Of a stretch of 64,000 nt of DNA, positions 8,826-17,967 are shown piece after piece; within the stretch, counting starts at the first letter, position 1; each line of letters begins with the position of its first letter. Below the pieces are notes generated by a model. It was not told the origin of the DNA, ran no database searches, and saw only the letters and a program-made list of their open reading frames with translations. A program made the translations under genes and the position numbers. Source of the stretch: Halopseudomonas pelagia (lineage in GTDB: Bacteria; Pseudomonadota; Gammaproteobacteria; Pseudomonadales; Pseudomonadaceae). The DNA lies in contig NZ_CP033116.1 in assembly GCF_009497895.1 (NCBI RefSeq), positions 2,852,001 through 2,916,000 on the forward strand, in the 5' to 3' direction.

Positions 8826-8853
8826 AAAACCCCGCCTCGTGCGGGGTTTTTTT
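8826..8853 (+). terminator. Rho-independent terminator of acnB
   Basis: AACCCCGC and GCGGGGTT form a GC-rich stem around CTCGT, followed by seven T residues, 15 bases after the acnB stop codon. The A-tract on the left also allows termination in the opposite direction. Confidence 0.9.
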
Positions 8854-8966
8854 ATGCCTGCAAGGCCCTGCCAAAGGGTCTACAGAGCAATTCGATTGAA
8901 CGTTTTAAAATCTCTTGGGTCAATAATTCTGACAATTTGGAACAACCTAATGTGAGAGAACACGAT

Positions 8967-9185
8967 ATGAAGAAATCCATTCTGGCGAGTATTTGCGCTC
9001 TTGGTATGCTGACTCTGGTTGGTTGTGCCAGCGATTATGTAATCAGCACCAACGATGGCCGCATGATCGATAGCCAGGACAAGCCCGAGATCGACGAAGA
9101 CACCGGCATGATCATGTACGAAGATGAAGAGGGCCGGGAAAATCAGATCCCGCAATCTGACGTCAAGGAAATCAAGGAGCGCTGA
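8967..9185 (+). CDS. YgdI/YgdR family small lipoprotein
   Basis: A 72-residue lipoprotein. Residues 1-21 form a lipoprotein signal peptide ending in the lipobox LVGC; the mature part ASDYVISTNDGRMIDSQDKP matches the DUF903 (YgdI/YgdR) family, a small SH3-like beta barrel of unknown function. I chose ATG 8967 because it gives a proper signal peptide (MKKSILASICALGML) and has GAGAGAA upstream; an in-frame ATG at 8937 would put ten polar residues before it. The gene is a single unit between two terminators. Confidence 0.88.
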   Translation: MKKSILASICALGMLTLVGCASDYVISTNDGRMIDSQDKPEIDEDTGMIMYEDEEGRENQIPQSDVKEIKER

Positions 9186-9203
9186 GTTTCGCCAGCCTTC
9201 TCG

Positions 9204-9240
9204 ACCGCCGCCCACTCAGTGGCTGGCGGTTTTTTGTTTT
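9204..9240 (+). terminator. Terminator of the small lipoprotein gene
   Basis: ACCGCC (9204-9209) pairs with GGCGGT (9225-9230) around a 15-nt loop, followed by a long T-rich tract (TTTTTTGTTTTTGG), 19 bases after the stop codon. Confidence 0.75.
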
Positions 9241-9274
9241 TGGCGGTTGGGTAAATGGCAGCGACATGAAGGTC

Positions 9275-9407
9275 AAAATGGATTCCCGCGTGCGCGGGAA
9301 TGACGAGGCTTCAAGTGGCCGTGATTACAGGAGTGAGGCACGGCCAGATATCGTGGTGGCGATGCGGCCGCAACCCCGTCATCCTCGCGCACGCGGGGAT
9401 CCATTTT
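9275..9407. repeat. Facing pair of 34-bp palindromic repeats
   Basis: The unit at 9275-9308 (AAAATGGATTCCCGCGTGCG continuing CGGGAATGACGAGG) is present again in reverse orientation at 9374-9407, with four mismatches. Each unit contains a CCCGCGTGCGCGGG hairpin. GGATTCCCGCG-type elements of this kind recur in many proteobacterial genomes as small palindromic repeats. The pair fills most of the 342-bp gap between the lipoprotein and xdhC genes (9186-9527), which otherwise shows only the terminator above. Confidence 0.8.
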
Positions 9408-9527
9408 CGGGTTTAAGGGCCGGGTACCGAACCTATGCTGCATGTCGGAATCGATTTCCGCATGAGCATTAATAACGGTGAGCGGTTTAACGATGAACGT
9501 AGCAAGACCCTTGAACGGAGCACCAGC

Positions 9528-10520
9528 GTGGATAGCGTAGATCTCGCAGTACTCAAGCGCGCGAGTGACTGGCTGCATCGCGGTCACGCTGTGACGTTGT
9601 ACACCGTCATTCAGACCTGGGGCAGCGCGCCACGGCCGGTCGGGTCATTGCTGGCGCTGCGTGCCGACGGGCGTATCGAAGGCTCGGTATCTGGTGGCTG
9701 CATAGAAGACGATCTACTCGCCCGCCAGGCTGACGCAGATGCCCCCCCTGCCGGCTGCGAACTCATCACCTACGGTATCACCCGCGAGGAATCGGCACGC
9801 TTCGGTCTACCCTGTGGCGGCACCTTGCGCCTGGTGCGCGAGCCGCTCACCTCATCCGAATGGATCGATACCCTGCTGGCCCGCTGCACCCAGCATCAAC
9901 GGGTGTGTCGAGAGCTGCAACTATCCACCGGCGCAGTGCAGCTGCACCCGGTCACGCGAGATGAAACCTTCCAGTTTGATGGCGAAACCCTGCGCGCGCC
10001 CTTCGGCCCTGGTTGGCGTATATTGATGATTGGCGCCGGCCAGTTATCCCGTTACGCGGCCGATCTGGCGATAGGTCTGGGCTTTGAGGTGCTGATCTGC
10101 GATCCGCGGGAGGCTTACAGTCAGGATTGGCCAGTGACCGGCGTGCGCTTTGTTGACGGCATGCCGGATGACGCGGTGCTGGCCATTGAGCCAGACGCAC
10201 ACACCGCCATCGTCGCCCTGACCCACGACCCGCGTCTGGATGACATGGCGTTGCTCACGGCGCTGGAGTCGGATGCCTTTTACGTCGGCGCGCTTGGCTC
10301 GCGCGGCAATAGCGCCAAACGCAAGGAGCGGCTGATCTCGTTGGGCATCTCCAGCACCAAGGTTGAACGCCTGCATGGCCCAATCGGTCTGGCGATTGGT
10401 AGCCGTACTCCGGCCGAAATTGCGTTGTCGATGATGGCCGAGGTCGTCGCCATCAAGAACGCGATCCTGGCAGGTGAGCGAGAAAATCAAACCAATCAGC
10501 AACAGCGTAGCTGCGCATGA
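9528..10520 (+). CDS. XdhC/CoxI family molybdenum-cofactor chaperone
   Basis: XdhC-like proteins bind Moco, have it sulfurated and hand it to xanthine-oxidase-family enzymes. The N-terminal XdhC/CoxI domain is visible (VIQTWGSAPRPVGSLLALR, then GSVSGGCIEDDL with the Moco-proximal cysteine, about residues 48-85). A C-terminal Rossmann domain follows (ILMIGAGQLSRYAADLA, about 168-185; VGALGSRGNSAKR). I start at GTG 9528, which has GGAG seven bases upstream; the reading frame stays open to 9435 but those residues are unlike the family. It overlaps the next gene by 4 bp. It corresponds in role to E. coli PaoD, which however lies after paoC rather than before the enzyme genes. Confidence 0.88.
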   Translation: MDSVDLAVLKRASDWLHRGHAVTLYTVIQTWGSAPRPVGSLLALRADGRIEGSVSGGCIEDDLLARQADADAPPAGCELITYGITREESARFGLPCGGTLRLVREPLTSSEWIDTLLARCTQHQRVCRELQLSTGAVQLHPVTRDETFQFDGETLRAPFGPGWRILMIGAGQLSRYAADLAIGLGFEVLICDPREAYSQDWPVTGVRFVDGMPDDAVLAIEPDAHTAIVALTHDPRLDDMALLTALESDAFYVGALGSRGNSAKRKERLISLGISSTKVERLHGPIGLAIGSRTPAEIALSMMAEVVAIKNAILAGERENQTNQQQRSCA

Positions 10521-11125
10521 GTGACTGGACGCCAGCCGCAGGCTGCACCCTGATTCTCGCGGCAGGACAGGGTCAGCGTTATCGCCAGCACAGCGGTGAA
10601 GACAAGCTGCTTGCACCCAGCAGCAATGCAGAAAGTACATCCGTCCCGATATTACTGGCCACCCTGCGCGCCTGTGCCGGCCTGACCGAGCGCTGCGTGT
10701 TGGTATTGCCCGATGATCAACCAGCCCGGCTCAAGTTTGCCGAGCAACACGCGCCGGCGTTAGGTATTGAGCTGCTGTGTATCAGCAGCAACGGCCTGGG
10801 CCACAGCCTGGCACAGGCCGTTGCTGCCACCGGATCTTCCACTGGCTGGCTGGTCGTTCTGGCGGATATGCCCTACATACAAACAGCTACCTGGCAGCGC
10901 ATGGCCCAGGCCATTCAACCGCACGCTCTTGCAGCACCTACATTTCAGGGTCGGCGCGGGCATCCTCGGATCATCGGCAGCCATTACGCCAGCTACCTGC
11001 GCGAACTGCAGGGCGACCAGGGCGCCCAGGAGCTATTCGCGCTATCTGCGGTGCAGGAGATCGCCGTAGAAGACCGCGGCATACTGCTCGATATCGATGT
11101 CCCAACTGATCGCCTTGCGCCATAA
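10517..11125 (+). CDS. MobA-like molybdenum-cofactor nucleotidyltransferase (NTP_transf_3)
   Basis: A 202-residue nucleotidyltransferase with the GT-A-like core: LILAAGQGQRYRQH at residues 12-25 with the conserved LAAGxGxR nucleotide loop, VLADMPY (about residue 116) with the metal-binding Asp, and HPRIIG. Related MocA/MobA-like proteins convert Moco to the cytosine (MCD) or guanine dinucleotide form. XdhC-linked members usually act on enzymes of the xanthine oxidase family. Its position between xdhC and the hydroxylase genes makes MCD synthesis for that enzyme the most likely job. The start overlaps the xdhC stop (ATGA). Confidence 0.82.
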   Translation: MSDWTPAAGCTLILAAGQGQRYRQHSGEDKLLAPSSNAESTSVPILLATLRACAGLTERCVLVLPDDQPARLKFAEQHAPALGIELLCISSNGLGHSLAQAVAATGSSTGWLVVLADMPYIQTATWQRMAQAIQPHALAAPTFQGRRGHPRIIGSHYASYLRELQGDQGAQELFALSAVQEIAVEDRGILLDIDVPTDRLAP

Positions 11126-11196
11126 CAGCCCTCAGAAATACCTGAACGAATTGCTCGCCCCCCAGTCGTAATTTCTAGACGCACACACTGCGCAAT

Positions 11197-11229
11197 TTCG
11201 GCGCGCCGCCTTTGGCGCCCACTCCTACC
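11197..11229. repeat. Single REP-like palindrome
   Basis: GGCGCGCCGCC-TTT-GGCGCCC forms an imperfect hairpin followed by ACTCCTACC, similar to the tail of the REP pair at 1033-1120. It fills the 115-bp gap between the nucleotidyltransferase and the 2Fe-2S subunit gene, and ends just before the ribosome site of the latter. Confidence 0.5.
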
Positions 11230-11240
11230 GTGAGGCACGC

Positions 11241-11780
11241 ATGAGTTCAACAACCGATCCCCAGGGCACAACTCCGATTGCGACCTGCCCGCTGAGCATT
11301 GAAATCAACGGCGAAACCCGTCAACTCGACGTCTACCCGTGGACCACCTTGCTGGATCTGCTCCGCGATCAGATCGGCCTGACCGGCACCAAAAAAGGCT
11401 GCGACCACGGCCAGTGTGGCGCCTGTACCGTGCTGTTGAATGGCACGCGTATCAACTCCTGCCTGACCCTGGCGGTCATGCATGACGGTGCCAAGCTGAC
11501 GACGGTAGAAGGTCTAGCCAACGGCGATGAGCTGCATCCGATGCAGGCCGCCTTCGTCAGACACGACGCTTTCCAGTGCGGCTACTGTACGCCCGGGCAG
11601 ATATGCTCCGCCGTCGGCATGACCGCTGAAGGCCACGTAATGACGCGGGACGAATTACGTGAGCAGATGAGCGGCAATCTGTGCCGTTGCGGCGCCTACC
11701 CGAATATTCTCTCGGCCATTGAGGACGCCATGCCGGACACCCGCAAACAACTGGCCAACAGCAGCGAGGTGAGCCGATGA
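11241..11780 (+). CDS. Molybdenum hydroxylase 2Fe-2S subunit (PaoA/YagT-like)
   Basis: The small iron-sulfur subunit that passes electrons from Moco to FAD. It has an N-terminal plant-type ferredoxin domain ([17 protein letters not shown] plus a fourth Cys in NSCLTL, about residues 53-76) and a C-terminal helical 2Fe-2S domain ([11 protein letters not shown] at about 113-123 and CRCGAY at about 151-156). At 179 residues it lacks the roughly 50-residue Tat signal of E. coli PaoA, so the enzyme should stay in the cytoplasm. It overlaps the FAD subunit gene by 4 bp. Confidence 0.93.
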   Translation: MSSTTDPQGTTPIATCPLSIEINGETRQLDVYPWTTLLDLLRDQIGLTGTKKGCDHGQCGACTVLLNGTRINSCLTLAVMHDGAKLTTVEGLANGDELHPMQAAFVRHDAFQCGYCTPGQICSAVGMTAEGHVMTRDELREQMSGNLCRCGAYPNILSAIEDAMPDTRKQLANSSEVSR

Positions 11781-12760
11781 ACCCATTTGAATACGCACGC
11801 CCCGCCGGTGTGGATGAAGCTATCGGCCTGTTCAAGGCCAACAGCCGTTATATCGCCGGCGGCACCAACCTGCTGGACCTGATGAAAGAGAATGTCACGC
11901 GCCCAGAGCAGTTGATCGATATCACCCGCTTGCCGCTTAAAGACATGGAAGAAACTGAAGACGGCGGCCTGCGCATCGGCGCACTGGTCAGCAATTCCGA
12001 TCTGGCCTGGGACGAACGCATCGAACAGCGTTATCCGCTGCTGTCCAAAGCCATTCTCGCCGGCGCCTCGCCGCAGTTGCGCAACATGGCCACCACCGGT
12101 GGCAACCTGCTGCAACGCACCCGCTGCTATTACTTTTACGACGCCGGCACGCCCTGCAACAAGCGCGAGCCCGGCTCCGGCTGCCCAGCGCGTGACGGTT
12201 TGAACCGCATCCATGCGATCCTGGGTCACAGCGCCCAATGCATCGCCGTGCACCCCTCTGATATGTGCGTAGCGCTCGCGGCACTGGGCGCTACCGTGAT
12301 TGTCAAAGGTCGCCAGGGCGAACGTCGCATCACCTTTGCCGACTTCCATCGCCTGCCCGGCAGCGCGCCCGAGCTGGATAACACCATGGCGGATGGCGAG
12401 CTGATTACCGCCATTGAGCTGCCCGCAGAAAACTATGCCACCCACTATGCCTACTTGAAGATTCGGGACCGCGCGTCCTACGCCTTTGCACTGGTATCCG
12501 TCGCGGCGGCATTGGAGCTGGACGGCGGTGTGATCCGCAGCGTCCGCGTAGCACTCGGCGGAGTCGCCCACAAGCCCTGGCGCAGCCCTGAAGCAGAAGC
12601 GCTATTGGTCGGCAAGCCGGCAGACAAGGCCGCCTTTGCCGAACTGGCTGATGCGTTGCTGGCCGGTGCCAGCGGCTTTAAAGACAATGAATTCAAAATC
12701 GAGCTGGCCCGCCGCGCCATTGTGCGCGCGCTGAGCGACGCCGTAGAAGGAGCCGCATGA
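11777..12760 (+). CDS. Molybdenum hydroxylase FAD-binding subunit with extra Cys cluster (PaoB/YagS-like)
   Basis: A 327-residue FAD subunit with the PCMH-type flavin loop [12 protein letters not shown] (about 25-36), the second FAD motif [15 protein letters not shown] (about 103-117), and a C-terminal CO_deh_flav_C domain. Between them is the inserted loop seen in PaoB, with C117, C127, C136 and C155 ([24 protein letters not shown]), which binds a [4Fe-4S] cluster in the E. coli protein. This places the enzyme with PaoABC-type aldehyde oxidoreductases rather than classical xanthine dehydrogenases. It overlaps both neighbours by 4 bp. Confidence 0.92.
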   Translation: MNPFEYARPAGVDEAIGLFKANSRYIAGGTNLLDLMKENVTRPEQLIDITRLPLKDMEETEDGGLRIGALVSNSDLAWDERIEQRYPLLSKAILAGASPQLRNMATTGGNLLQRTRCYYFYDAGTPCNKREPGSGCPARDGLNRIHAILGHSAQCIAVHPSDMCVALAALGATVIVKGRQGERRITFADFHRLPGSAPELDNTMADGELITAIELPAENYATHYAYLKIRDRASYAFALVSVAAALELDGGVIRSVRVALGGVAHKPWRSPEAEALLVGKPADKAAFAELADALLAGASGFKDNEFKIELARRAIVRALSDAVEGAA

Positions 12761-14964
12761 TGAACGCGAAAACCTCCCCGGTCGGCAAGCCGCTGGACCG
12801 TGTAGATGGTCCGCTGAAGGTCCAGGGCCAGGCGCAATACGCCAGTGAATTTGCTCTGCCAGGCCTGCTCTATGGCAGCGTGGTCAACAGCACCATCGCC
12901 CGCGGTCGTATCGCGCATATCCACACCCGCGCGGCAGAAGCCGTACCCGGCGTCGAGCTGGTGCTGACCCACGAAAATCGTCCGCCGATTGCCGGCTACG
13001 ATAAACCCTATGAAGACGATGACGCTGCAGACGGCTCGCCGTTTCGCCCGCTATTCAACGACCGTATCCTCTACAGCGGCCAACCGATAGCCCTGGTTGT
13101 GGCTGAGAATCTGGAGCTGGCACGCTATGCCGGCAGCCTGATCAAGGTTGAATACGAGAAAGAAAATCACGCCACCGACCTGCTGGCCAATCTCGAACAG
13201 ATGCACGAAGCCCCGGCTGACCTGCCCGACCCGCGCGGCGATACCCAGCAAGCGCTGAATAGCGCTGCAGTCAAAGTCGAGGTCGAATACACCACGCCGG
13301 TCGAGCATCACAACCCGATGGAGCCCCACGCCTCCACCGTGCATTACCTGGTGGATGGCAAGCTGGAAATCTACGATAAGACCCAGGGCGTGCAGAACTG
13401 CATGCGGTATCTGGAAGACGTGTTCGACATGAAAGACCAGATCCGCATCCTCTCGCCCTATGTAGGCGGCGCCTTCGGCTCCGGTCTGCGGCCGCAGTAT
13501 CAGTTGCCGCTGGCGGTCATGGCCGCGCTCAAGCTCAAGCGCTCGGTGCGGGTCACGCTCAAACGTCAGCAAATGTTCACCTTCGGCTATCGCCCGCGTA
13601 GCATCCAGCGTCTAACTATTGGCGCTGCAAGCGACGGTCAGCTACAGGCGATTTACCACCAGGCCATCGCCCAGACTTCTACCTTCGAGGATTTCACCGA
13701 GCAGGAAGTCGAATGGTCCGGCATGCTCTACAAATGCCCGAACGTCGAGCTGGATTACCAATTGGTGCCGCTGGATGTATATACCCCGCTGGATATGCGC
13801 GCACCCGGCGCGACCATCGGCGTATATGCGCTGGAATGCGCAATGGATGAACTGGCTTACGCCGCCAATATCGATCCGGTCGAGCTGCGCCTGAAGAACT
13901 TTACCACTCACAACGCCAATGAAGACAAGCCCTACTCCAGCAAGGCACTGCGTGAATGCTACGAGCAAGGCGCCGAGCGCTTCGGTTGGTCCAAGCGCAT
14001 TATGCAGCCGCGTAGCATGCAGGATGGCCACCAACTGGTTGGCTGGGGCATGGCCAGCGGTGTATGGGAAGCCATGCAAATGCCCGCCAGCGCCAAGGCC
14101 TGCATCGACGCCACCGGCAAGCTGATCGTCAGCAGCGCGACTACGGATATCGGCACCGGCACCTACACCGTGATGACCCAGATCGCCGCCGAGGCAATGG
14201 GCTTCCCGATGGAGCAGGTGGAGTTCAAGCTGGGCGATTCAAGCATGTCTGAAGCGCCATTGCAGGGCGGCTCTTTCACTGTGTCTTCAGTCGGCAGTGC
14301 AGTGCAGAAAGCCTGCCTGGAGCTGCGCCGCAAACTGTTGGATACCGTTCAGCAAAGCCCGGCTTCCCCGTTCAGCGGCAAAACGCTGGAAGAAATCGAC
14401 TTCGCCGACGGCTGGCTGTTCGTCAAGAACGACCCCGAGCAGAAGGTCAGGCTGACAGATATCGCCGTCGAAACCGGTACGATGGAGGCCGAGGCCAGTG
14501 TCGAACCCGGTGAAGAGCGCGACGGCTACGCCACCGGCACGCACTCTGCGGTATTCGTCGAAGTGAAAGTGGATGAAGACACCGGCATGGTCAAGGTTAG
14601 CCGCGTAGTCAGCGCCATTGCTGCTGGGCGCATCGTCAATCCGAAAACCGCAGGCAACCAGATTGTTGGCGGCGTGGTCTGGGGCGTCGGCCAGGCCCTG
14701 CATGAAGAAACCCAGATGGATCATCAACTGGGCCGCTTCATGAACCACAACTTTGCCGAGTATCACATCCCGGTGCAGGCGGACATTGGCGATATCGATG
14801 TGATCTTCGTTGAAGAACACGACGAAATCGTCAATGCACTGGGCTCCAAGGGCGTGGGTGAAATTGGTATCGTCGGCGTCGCCGCAGCGGTATCCAACGC
14901 CATCTTCCACGCCACCGGCAAACGCGTCCGCGACCTGCCGGTTACTCTGGATAAACTGATGTAA
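12757..14964 (+). CDS. Molybdenum hydroxylase catalytic subunit, molybdopterin-binding (PaoC/YagR-like)
   Basis: The 735-residue Moco-binding subunit, close to the 732 residues of E. coli PaoC. The N-terminal a/b hammerhead domain starts [20 protein letters not shown]. The Moco domain shows [12 protein letters not shown] (about 232-243), [13 protein letters not shown] (about 348-360), the [12 protein letters not shown] loop (about 504-515), and near the C-terminus [12 protein letters not shown] with the catalytic glutamate typical of the family. I infer an aldehyde oxidase or dehydrogenase with broad aromatic or aliphatic aldehyde range; the natural substrate is not readable. It is the last gene of the operon, followed by a hairpin. 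Confidence 0.93.
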   Translation: MMNAKTSPVGKPLDRVDGPLKVQGQAQYASEFALPGLLYGSVVNSTIARGRIAHIHTRAAEAVPGVELVLTHENRPPIAGYDKPYEDDDAADGSPFRPLFNDRILYSGQPIALVVAENLELARYAGSLIKVEYEKENHATDLLANLEQMHEAPADLPDPRGDTQQALNSAAVKVEVEYTTPVEHHNPMEPHASTVHYLVDGKLEIYDKTQGVQNCMRYLEDVFDMKDQIRILSPYVGGAFGSGLRPQYQLPLAVMAALKLKRSVRVTLKRQQMFTFGYRPRSIQRLTIGAASDGQLQAIYHQAIAQTSTFEDFTEQEVEWSGMLYKCPNVELDYQLVPLDVYTPLDMRAPGATIGVYALECAMDELAYAANIDPVELRLKNFTTHNANEDKPYSSKALRECYEQGAERFGWSKRIMQPRSMQDGHQLVGWGMASGVWEAMQMPASAKACIDATGKLIVSSATTDIGTGTYTVMTQIAAEAMGFPMEQVEFKLGDSSMSEAPLQGGSFTVSSVGSAVQKACLELRRKLLDTVQQSPASPFSGKTLEEIDFADGWLFVKNDPEQKVRLTDIAVETGTMEAEASVEPGEERDGYATGTHSAVFVEVKVDEDTGMVKVSRVVSAIAAGRIVNPKTAGNQIVGGVVWGVGQALHEETQMDHQLGRFMNHNFAEYHIPVQADIGDIDVIFVEEHDEIVNALGSKGVGEIGIVGVAAAVSNAIFHATGKRVRDLPVTLDKLM

Positions 14965-14983
14965 TTCTACCCACAGAACTGGC

Positions 14984-15021
14984 TTGACTGACCGGTGACC
15001 CATGCGTCGCCGGTCAGTCAA
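14984..15021. terminator. Stem-loop between convergent genes, probable bidirectional terminator
   Basis: TTGACTGACCGG (14984-14995) and CCGGTCAGTCAA (15010-15021) are perfectly complementary, and GGTGAC/GTCGCC adds nearly paired bases inside. The element lies exactly between the stop codons of the molybdenum hydroxylase and the CDF transporter. There is no strong T-tract, so efficiency is uncertain. Confidence 0.55.
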
Positions 15022-15024
15022 AGG

Positions 15025-15732
15025 CTACGGTTTCTTGGCACTCGAACCGCAACACCCGGCCGATGAAGCCTGCGCCTGAACCTCTCCATCACCTGCACAG
15101 CAATCCGCAGGCGGAATATCACCACGCCGCCATTCCGGCCATGCCTTCCGTCCAACCTGCACCGAAGAGTGCAGATAAAGCAGCGCCAGGCACACCCCGA
15201 CTATCAGATCCGGCCAGAAGGATCCGCTGAACATCACCAGCCCGGCTGCAGCCAGCACGCTGAGATTGGCAATCACATCATTGCGCGAACATAACCAGGT
15301 CGAGCTCATATTAATGTCGTCACTGCGATGAGTGTAAAGCAGCAGCAGGCAACTCAAATTTGCAGCAAGGGCCATAAAACCGATAAGCCCCATCCAACCC
15401 GCCTCCGGCACCACGCCCAGCACACTCTTGCGCACCGCTTCAGCGATAATCAACAAGCTGAACAACAGCAGAAAACCGCTCTTGAACAGCGCAGCGCCTA
15501 CCCGGGCGCGGGTGCCACGGTGCAGCACAAATAACGAAATCGCATACACCAGCGCATCGCCGAACATATCCAGTGAGTCGCCCAGCAGCGCGGTGGAACT
15601 CAGTATCCACCCGGCACTGAACTCCACGACGAACATCAGCGCATTGATCGCCAGCACAATATAGAGCACCCGCGCCTGCCGACCGCGCAGTTGGGCCAGT
15701 TCGCTCCCCTTGTCATCGCAACAACTGTCCAT
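15025..15732 (-). CDS. Cation diffusion facilitator-type metal transporter with Cys-rich ends
   Basis: A 235-residue membrane protein with about six transmembrane helices of the CDF type: NALMFVVEFSAGW in helix 1 and the helix 2 site LLGDSLDMFGDAL with the metal-binding DxxxD. The usual C-terminal cytoplasmic metal-binding domain is missing; instead the N-terminus (MDSCCDD) and the C-terminus (DCCAGDGE, SAGCCGSS) carry Cys pairs that could catch thiophilic metal ions. It is divergent from a MerR regulator with a dyad operator between them, so it is most likely a metal exporter for Zn, Cd or a similar ion. ATG 15732 is preferred over 15735 because of the GAGGAG spacing. Confidence 0.85.
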   Translation of the reverse strand: MDSCCDDKGSELAQLRGRQARVLYIVLAINALMFVVEFSAGWILSSTALLGDSLDMFGDALVYAISLFVLHRGTRARVGAALFKSGFLLLFSLLIIAEAVRKSVLGVVPEAGWMGLIGFMALAANLSCLLLLYTHRSDDINMSSTWLCSRNDVIANLSVLAAAGLVMFSGSFWPDLIVGVCLALLYLHSSVQVGRKAWPEWRRGDIPPADCCAGDGEVQAQASSAGCCGSSAKKP

Positions 15733-15776
15733 CATCTACTCCTCTCTCAAGCTGCCATTAGCTGCTAGAGTGATGG

Positions 15777-15797
15777 TTATAGTTACTATAAGGTCAA
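15777..15797 (-). promoter_or_regulatory. MerR-type operator/promoter of the CDF gene
   Basis: TTATAGT-T-ACTATAA (15777-15791) is a perfect 7-bp dyad. On the minus strand a -35 element TTGACC (15797 to 15792) immediately precedes it, so the dyad occupies the spacer between -35 and the expected -10, the arrangement MerR activators use to untwist overlong spacers. The dyad starts 12 bp upstream of the merR ATG, so both genes are probably controlled from it. Confidence 0.75.
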
Positions 15798-15802
15798 GCG
15801 CT

Positions 15803-16225
15803 ATGCCGCCAGCATCCAATAGCACCTCGCAATACACCGTCGGGCAGCTTGCCAAGGCTACCGGTACCAAGGCCGTCACCATTCGCTACTACGAAGGACT
15901 GGGCCTGTTGCCCACCGTGAGCCGCAGCGCCGCCGGCTATCGCCTTTACACCACCAGGGAACATGACCGGCTGTTGTTTATCCGGCGTAGCCGCGGGTTG
16001 GGCTTTAGCATCGAAGATATTCGCGGGCTACTCGGCCTTGCCGACCGCAGTGAAGCGCCCTGCACCGCGCTCGATACCAAAGTCAAAGAACAGCTGGAAC
16101 AGGTACGCCTGCGCCTGCGCGATCTGCGGGCCATGGAGCAGGAGCTGGAACGGCTTAGCGGATGCTGCGCAGGCGGCGTAATCAGTGACTGCCGGATTGT
16201 CGAGTCGCTCTCCGGGCGCGGGTAA
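15803..16225 (+). CDS. MerR family metal-responsive regulator
   Basis: A 140-residue regulator. The N-terminal winged helix reads YTVGQLAKATGTKAVTIRYYEGLGLLP (split here as YTVGQLAKATGTK and AVTIRYYEGLGLLP, about 11-37), followed by the dimerisation helix. Cysteines sit where metal-sensing MerR proteins bind ligand: one at the start of the long helix (EAPCTALDTKV) and a C-terminal cluster (SGCCAGGVISDCRIVE). This resembles the CadR/PbrR/ZntR branch that senses Zn, Cd or Pb. It is divergent from the CDF exporter gene, which is its obvious target. Start ATG 15803 is chosen because the operator lies directly before it. Confidence 0.88.
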   Translation: MPPASNSTSQYTVGQLAKATGTKAVTIRYYEGLGLLPTVSRSAAGYRLYTTREHDRLLFIRRSRGLGFSIEDIRGLLGLADRSEAPCTALDTKVKEQLEQVRLRLRDLRAMEQELERLSGCCAGGVISDCRIVESLSGRG

Positions 16226-16245
16226 AGTGTCGCACCTACGCACAC

Positions 16246-16276
16246 CTGACCAGCGGCAGCACCCTGTGCTGGTCAG
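16246..16276 (+). terminator. Hairpin downstream of the merR gene
   Basis: CTGACCAGC (16246-16254) pairs perfectly with GCTGGTCAG (16268-16276), 20 bases after the merR stop codon. No T-tract follows, so it may only slow polymerase or stabilise the 3' end. Confidence 0.35.
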
Positions 16277-16298
16277 TCGGCGACCTCGCCGCTAGAAT
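16270..16298 (+). promoter_or_regulatory. Candidate sigma-70 promoter of rimO
   Basis: TAGAAT at 16293-16298 makes a good -10; TGGTCA at 16270-16275, 17 bp upstream, is a weak -35. The predicted start is about 40 nt before the rimO ATG, which has GAGGAG as its ribosome site. It overlaps the right arm of the hairpin at 16246-16276. Predicted by eye. Confidence 0.35.
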
Positions 16299-16346
16299 AC
16301 GCCGTCTTTATTATGTGGCCACGGCCGCGCGCCCCTGAGGAGCAAT

Positions 16347-17678
16347 ATGTCTACTTCCGCATCGACCAACCCCAAAGTCGGGTTCGTATCACTCGGCTGC
16401 CCCAAGGCGTTAGTTGATTCGGAACGCATCCTCACCCAGCTGCGTATGGAAGGCTATGACGTTGTTGGCTCCTATGAGGACGCCGATGTGGTTGTGGTCA
16501 ATACCTGCGGCTTTATCGACACTGCCAAGGCTGAATCCCTCGATGCGATTGGCGAAGCTATCGCCGCTAACGGCCGGGTGATCGTCACCGGTTGCATGGG
16601 TGTGGATGAGAGCGTGATCCGCAACGTGCACCCCAGCGTGATGGCCGTGACCGGCCCGCAGCAGTACGAGCAAGTGGTCAACGCTGTGCACGAAGTCGTA
16701 CCGCCCCGCGCTGATCACAATCCCTTGATCGATCTGGTACCACCGCAGGGCATCAAGCTCACGCCCCGTCACTACGCTTACCTGAAAATATCTGAAGGCT
16801 GTAACCACAGCTGCAGCTTCTGCATCATCCCCAGCATGCGCGGCAAACTGGTCAGCCGACCGATTGGCGATGTGCTGGGTGAAGCCGAACGCCTGGCCAA
16901 GGCCGGCGTGAAGGAACTGCTGGTTATCTCCCAGGACACCAGCGCCTACGGCGTGGACATCAAATACCGCACCGGCTTCTGGAATGGCCGCCCGGTCAAA
17001 TCACGCATGACCGAAATGTGCGAAGCGCTCAGCGAACTGGGCATCTGGGTACGCCTGCACTACGTTTACCCCTACCCACACGTGGACGAGCTGATTCCGC
17101 TGATGGCCCAAGGCAAGATCCTGCCGTACCTGGATATCCCCTTCCAGCACGCCAGCCCGAAAGTGCTCAAGGCGATGAAACGCCCCGCATTTGAAGACAA
17201 GACCCTGGCGCGCATCAAGAAATGGCGCGAGATCTGCCCCGAGCTGACCATCCGCTCAACCTTTATTGTCGGCTTCCCCGGCGAAACCGAAGAAGACTTT
17301 CAGTACCTGCTCGACTGGCTGACCGAAGCCCAGCTCGACCGTGTCGGCTGCTTCAAATACTCCGCCGTCGAAGGCGCCCCCGCCAATCTGCTAGCCGACT
17401 CGGTACCCGAAGAGATCAAGGAAGAACGCTGGGAACGCTTTATGGCTCATCAGCAAGTGATCAGCAGCGCGCGCCTGCAGCAGAAGATCGGCAGCGTGAT
17501 TCAGGTAGTGATCGACGAAGTAGACGAAGACGGCCCCATCGGCCGCTCAATGGCCGACGCCCCGGAAATCGACGGCAACGTCTATATAGACACCGAACAG
17601 GATCTGCAGCCCGGCGACATGATCACCGTCAGAGTCACCGACGCTGATGAATATGATCTTTGGGCTGAACAGATCTAA
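16347..17678 (+). CDS. rimO: Ribosomal protein S12 methylthiotransferase RimO
   Basis: RimO is a radical SAM enzyme that methylthiolates Asp88 of ribosomal protein S12. The 443-residue protein has the full architecture: N-terminal MTTase domain with cluster cysteines C18 ([12 protein letters not shown]), C54 (VNTCGFI) and C83 (TGCMG); the radical SAM CxxxCxxC at C152, C156 and C159 ([12 protein letters not shown]); and a C-terminal TRAM domain (about 375-443). The [12 protein letters not shown] motif is specific for RimO rather than MiaB. It stands alone, and the gene-poor island that follows begins 20 bp after its stop. Confidence 0.97.
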   Translation: MSTSASTNPKVGFVSLGCPKALVDSERILTQLRMEGYDVVGSYEDADVVVVNTCGFIDTAKAESLDAIGEAIAANGRVIVTGCMGVDESVIRNVHPSVMAVTGPQQYEQVVNAVHEVVPPRADHNPLIDLVPPQGIKLTPRHYAYLKISEGCNHSCSFCIIPSMRGKLVSRPIGDVLGEAERLAKAGVKELLVISQDTSAYGVDIKYRTGFWNGRPVKSRMTEMCEALSELGIWVRLHYVYPYPHVDELIPLMAQGKILPYLDIPFQHASPKVLKAMKRPAFEDKTLARIKKWREICPELTIRSTFIVGFPGETEEDFQYLLDWLTEAQLDRVGCFKYSAVEGAPANLLADSVPEEIKEERWERFMAHQQVISSARLQQKIGSVIQVVIDEVDEDGPIGRSMADAPEIDGNVYIDTEQDLQPGDMITVRVTDADEYDLWAEQI

Positions 17679-17967
17679 TATTCTCACCGTCTCCTGGGAA
17701 TGGCCGAGCTTACCTCGGCCAGCACCCTACCCGTAACACCAATCCCTGCCTGAACACCCCTTAGCAACACCGCGAAACTGCGGCAATATCAGTCCAAAGC
17801 AAGGATGACAGTCAGCACCCCTCCTCCTAGGCATGGACGCCGGACATCCCTCTTGCATCAAATAATTCCAAACGGCTACACCCTGCGCGAAAACAACGTG
17901 CACAGGTGGGTCGGTAGCGTCTTCAAAAAAACGACCAAACCATTCACCCTCTGTCCAGCGGACTTAA
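17679..17967. other. Gene-free stretch at the left edge of the integron-like island
   Basis: I see no credible gene, terminator or repeat here. The missing two thirds of the adjacent intI gene would have to occupy this space and part of rimO, so the segment probably contains the deletion junction. Small open frames in it have no ribosome site or recognisable product. Confidence 0.5.
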
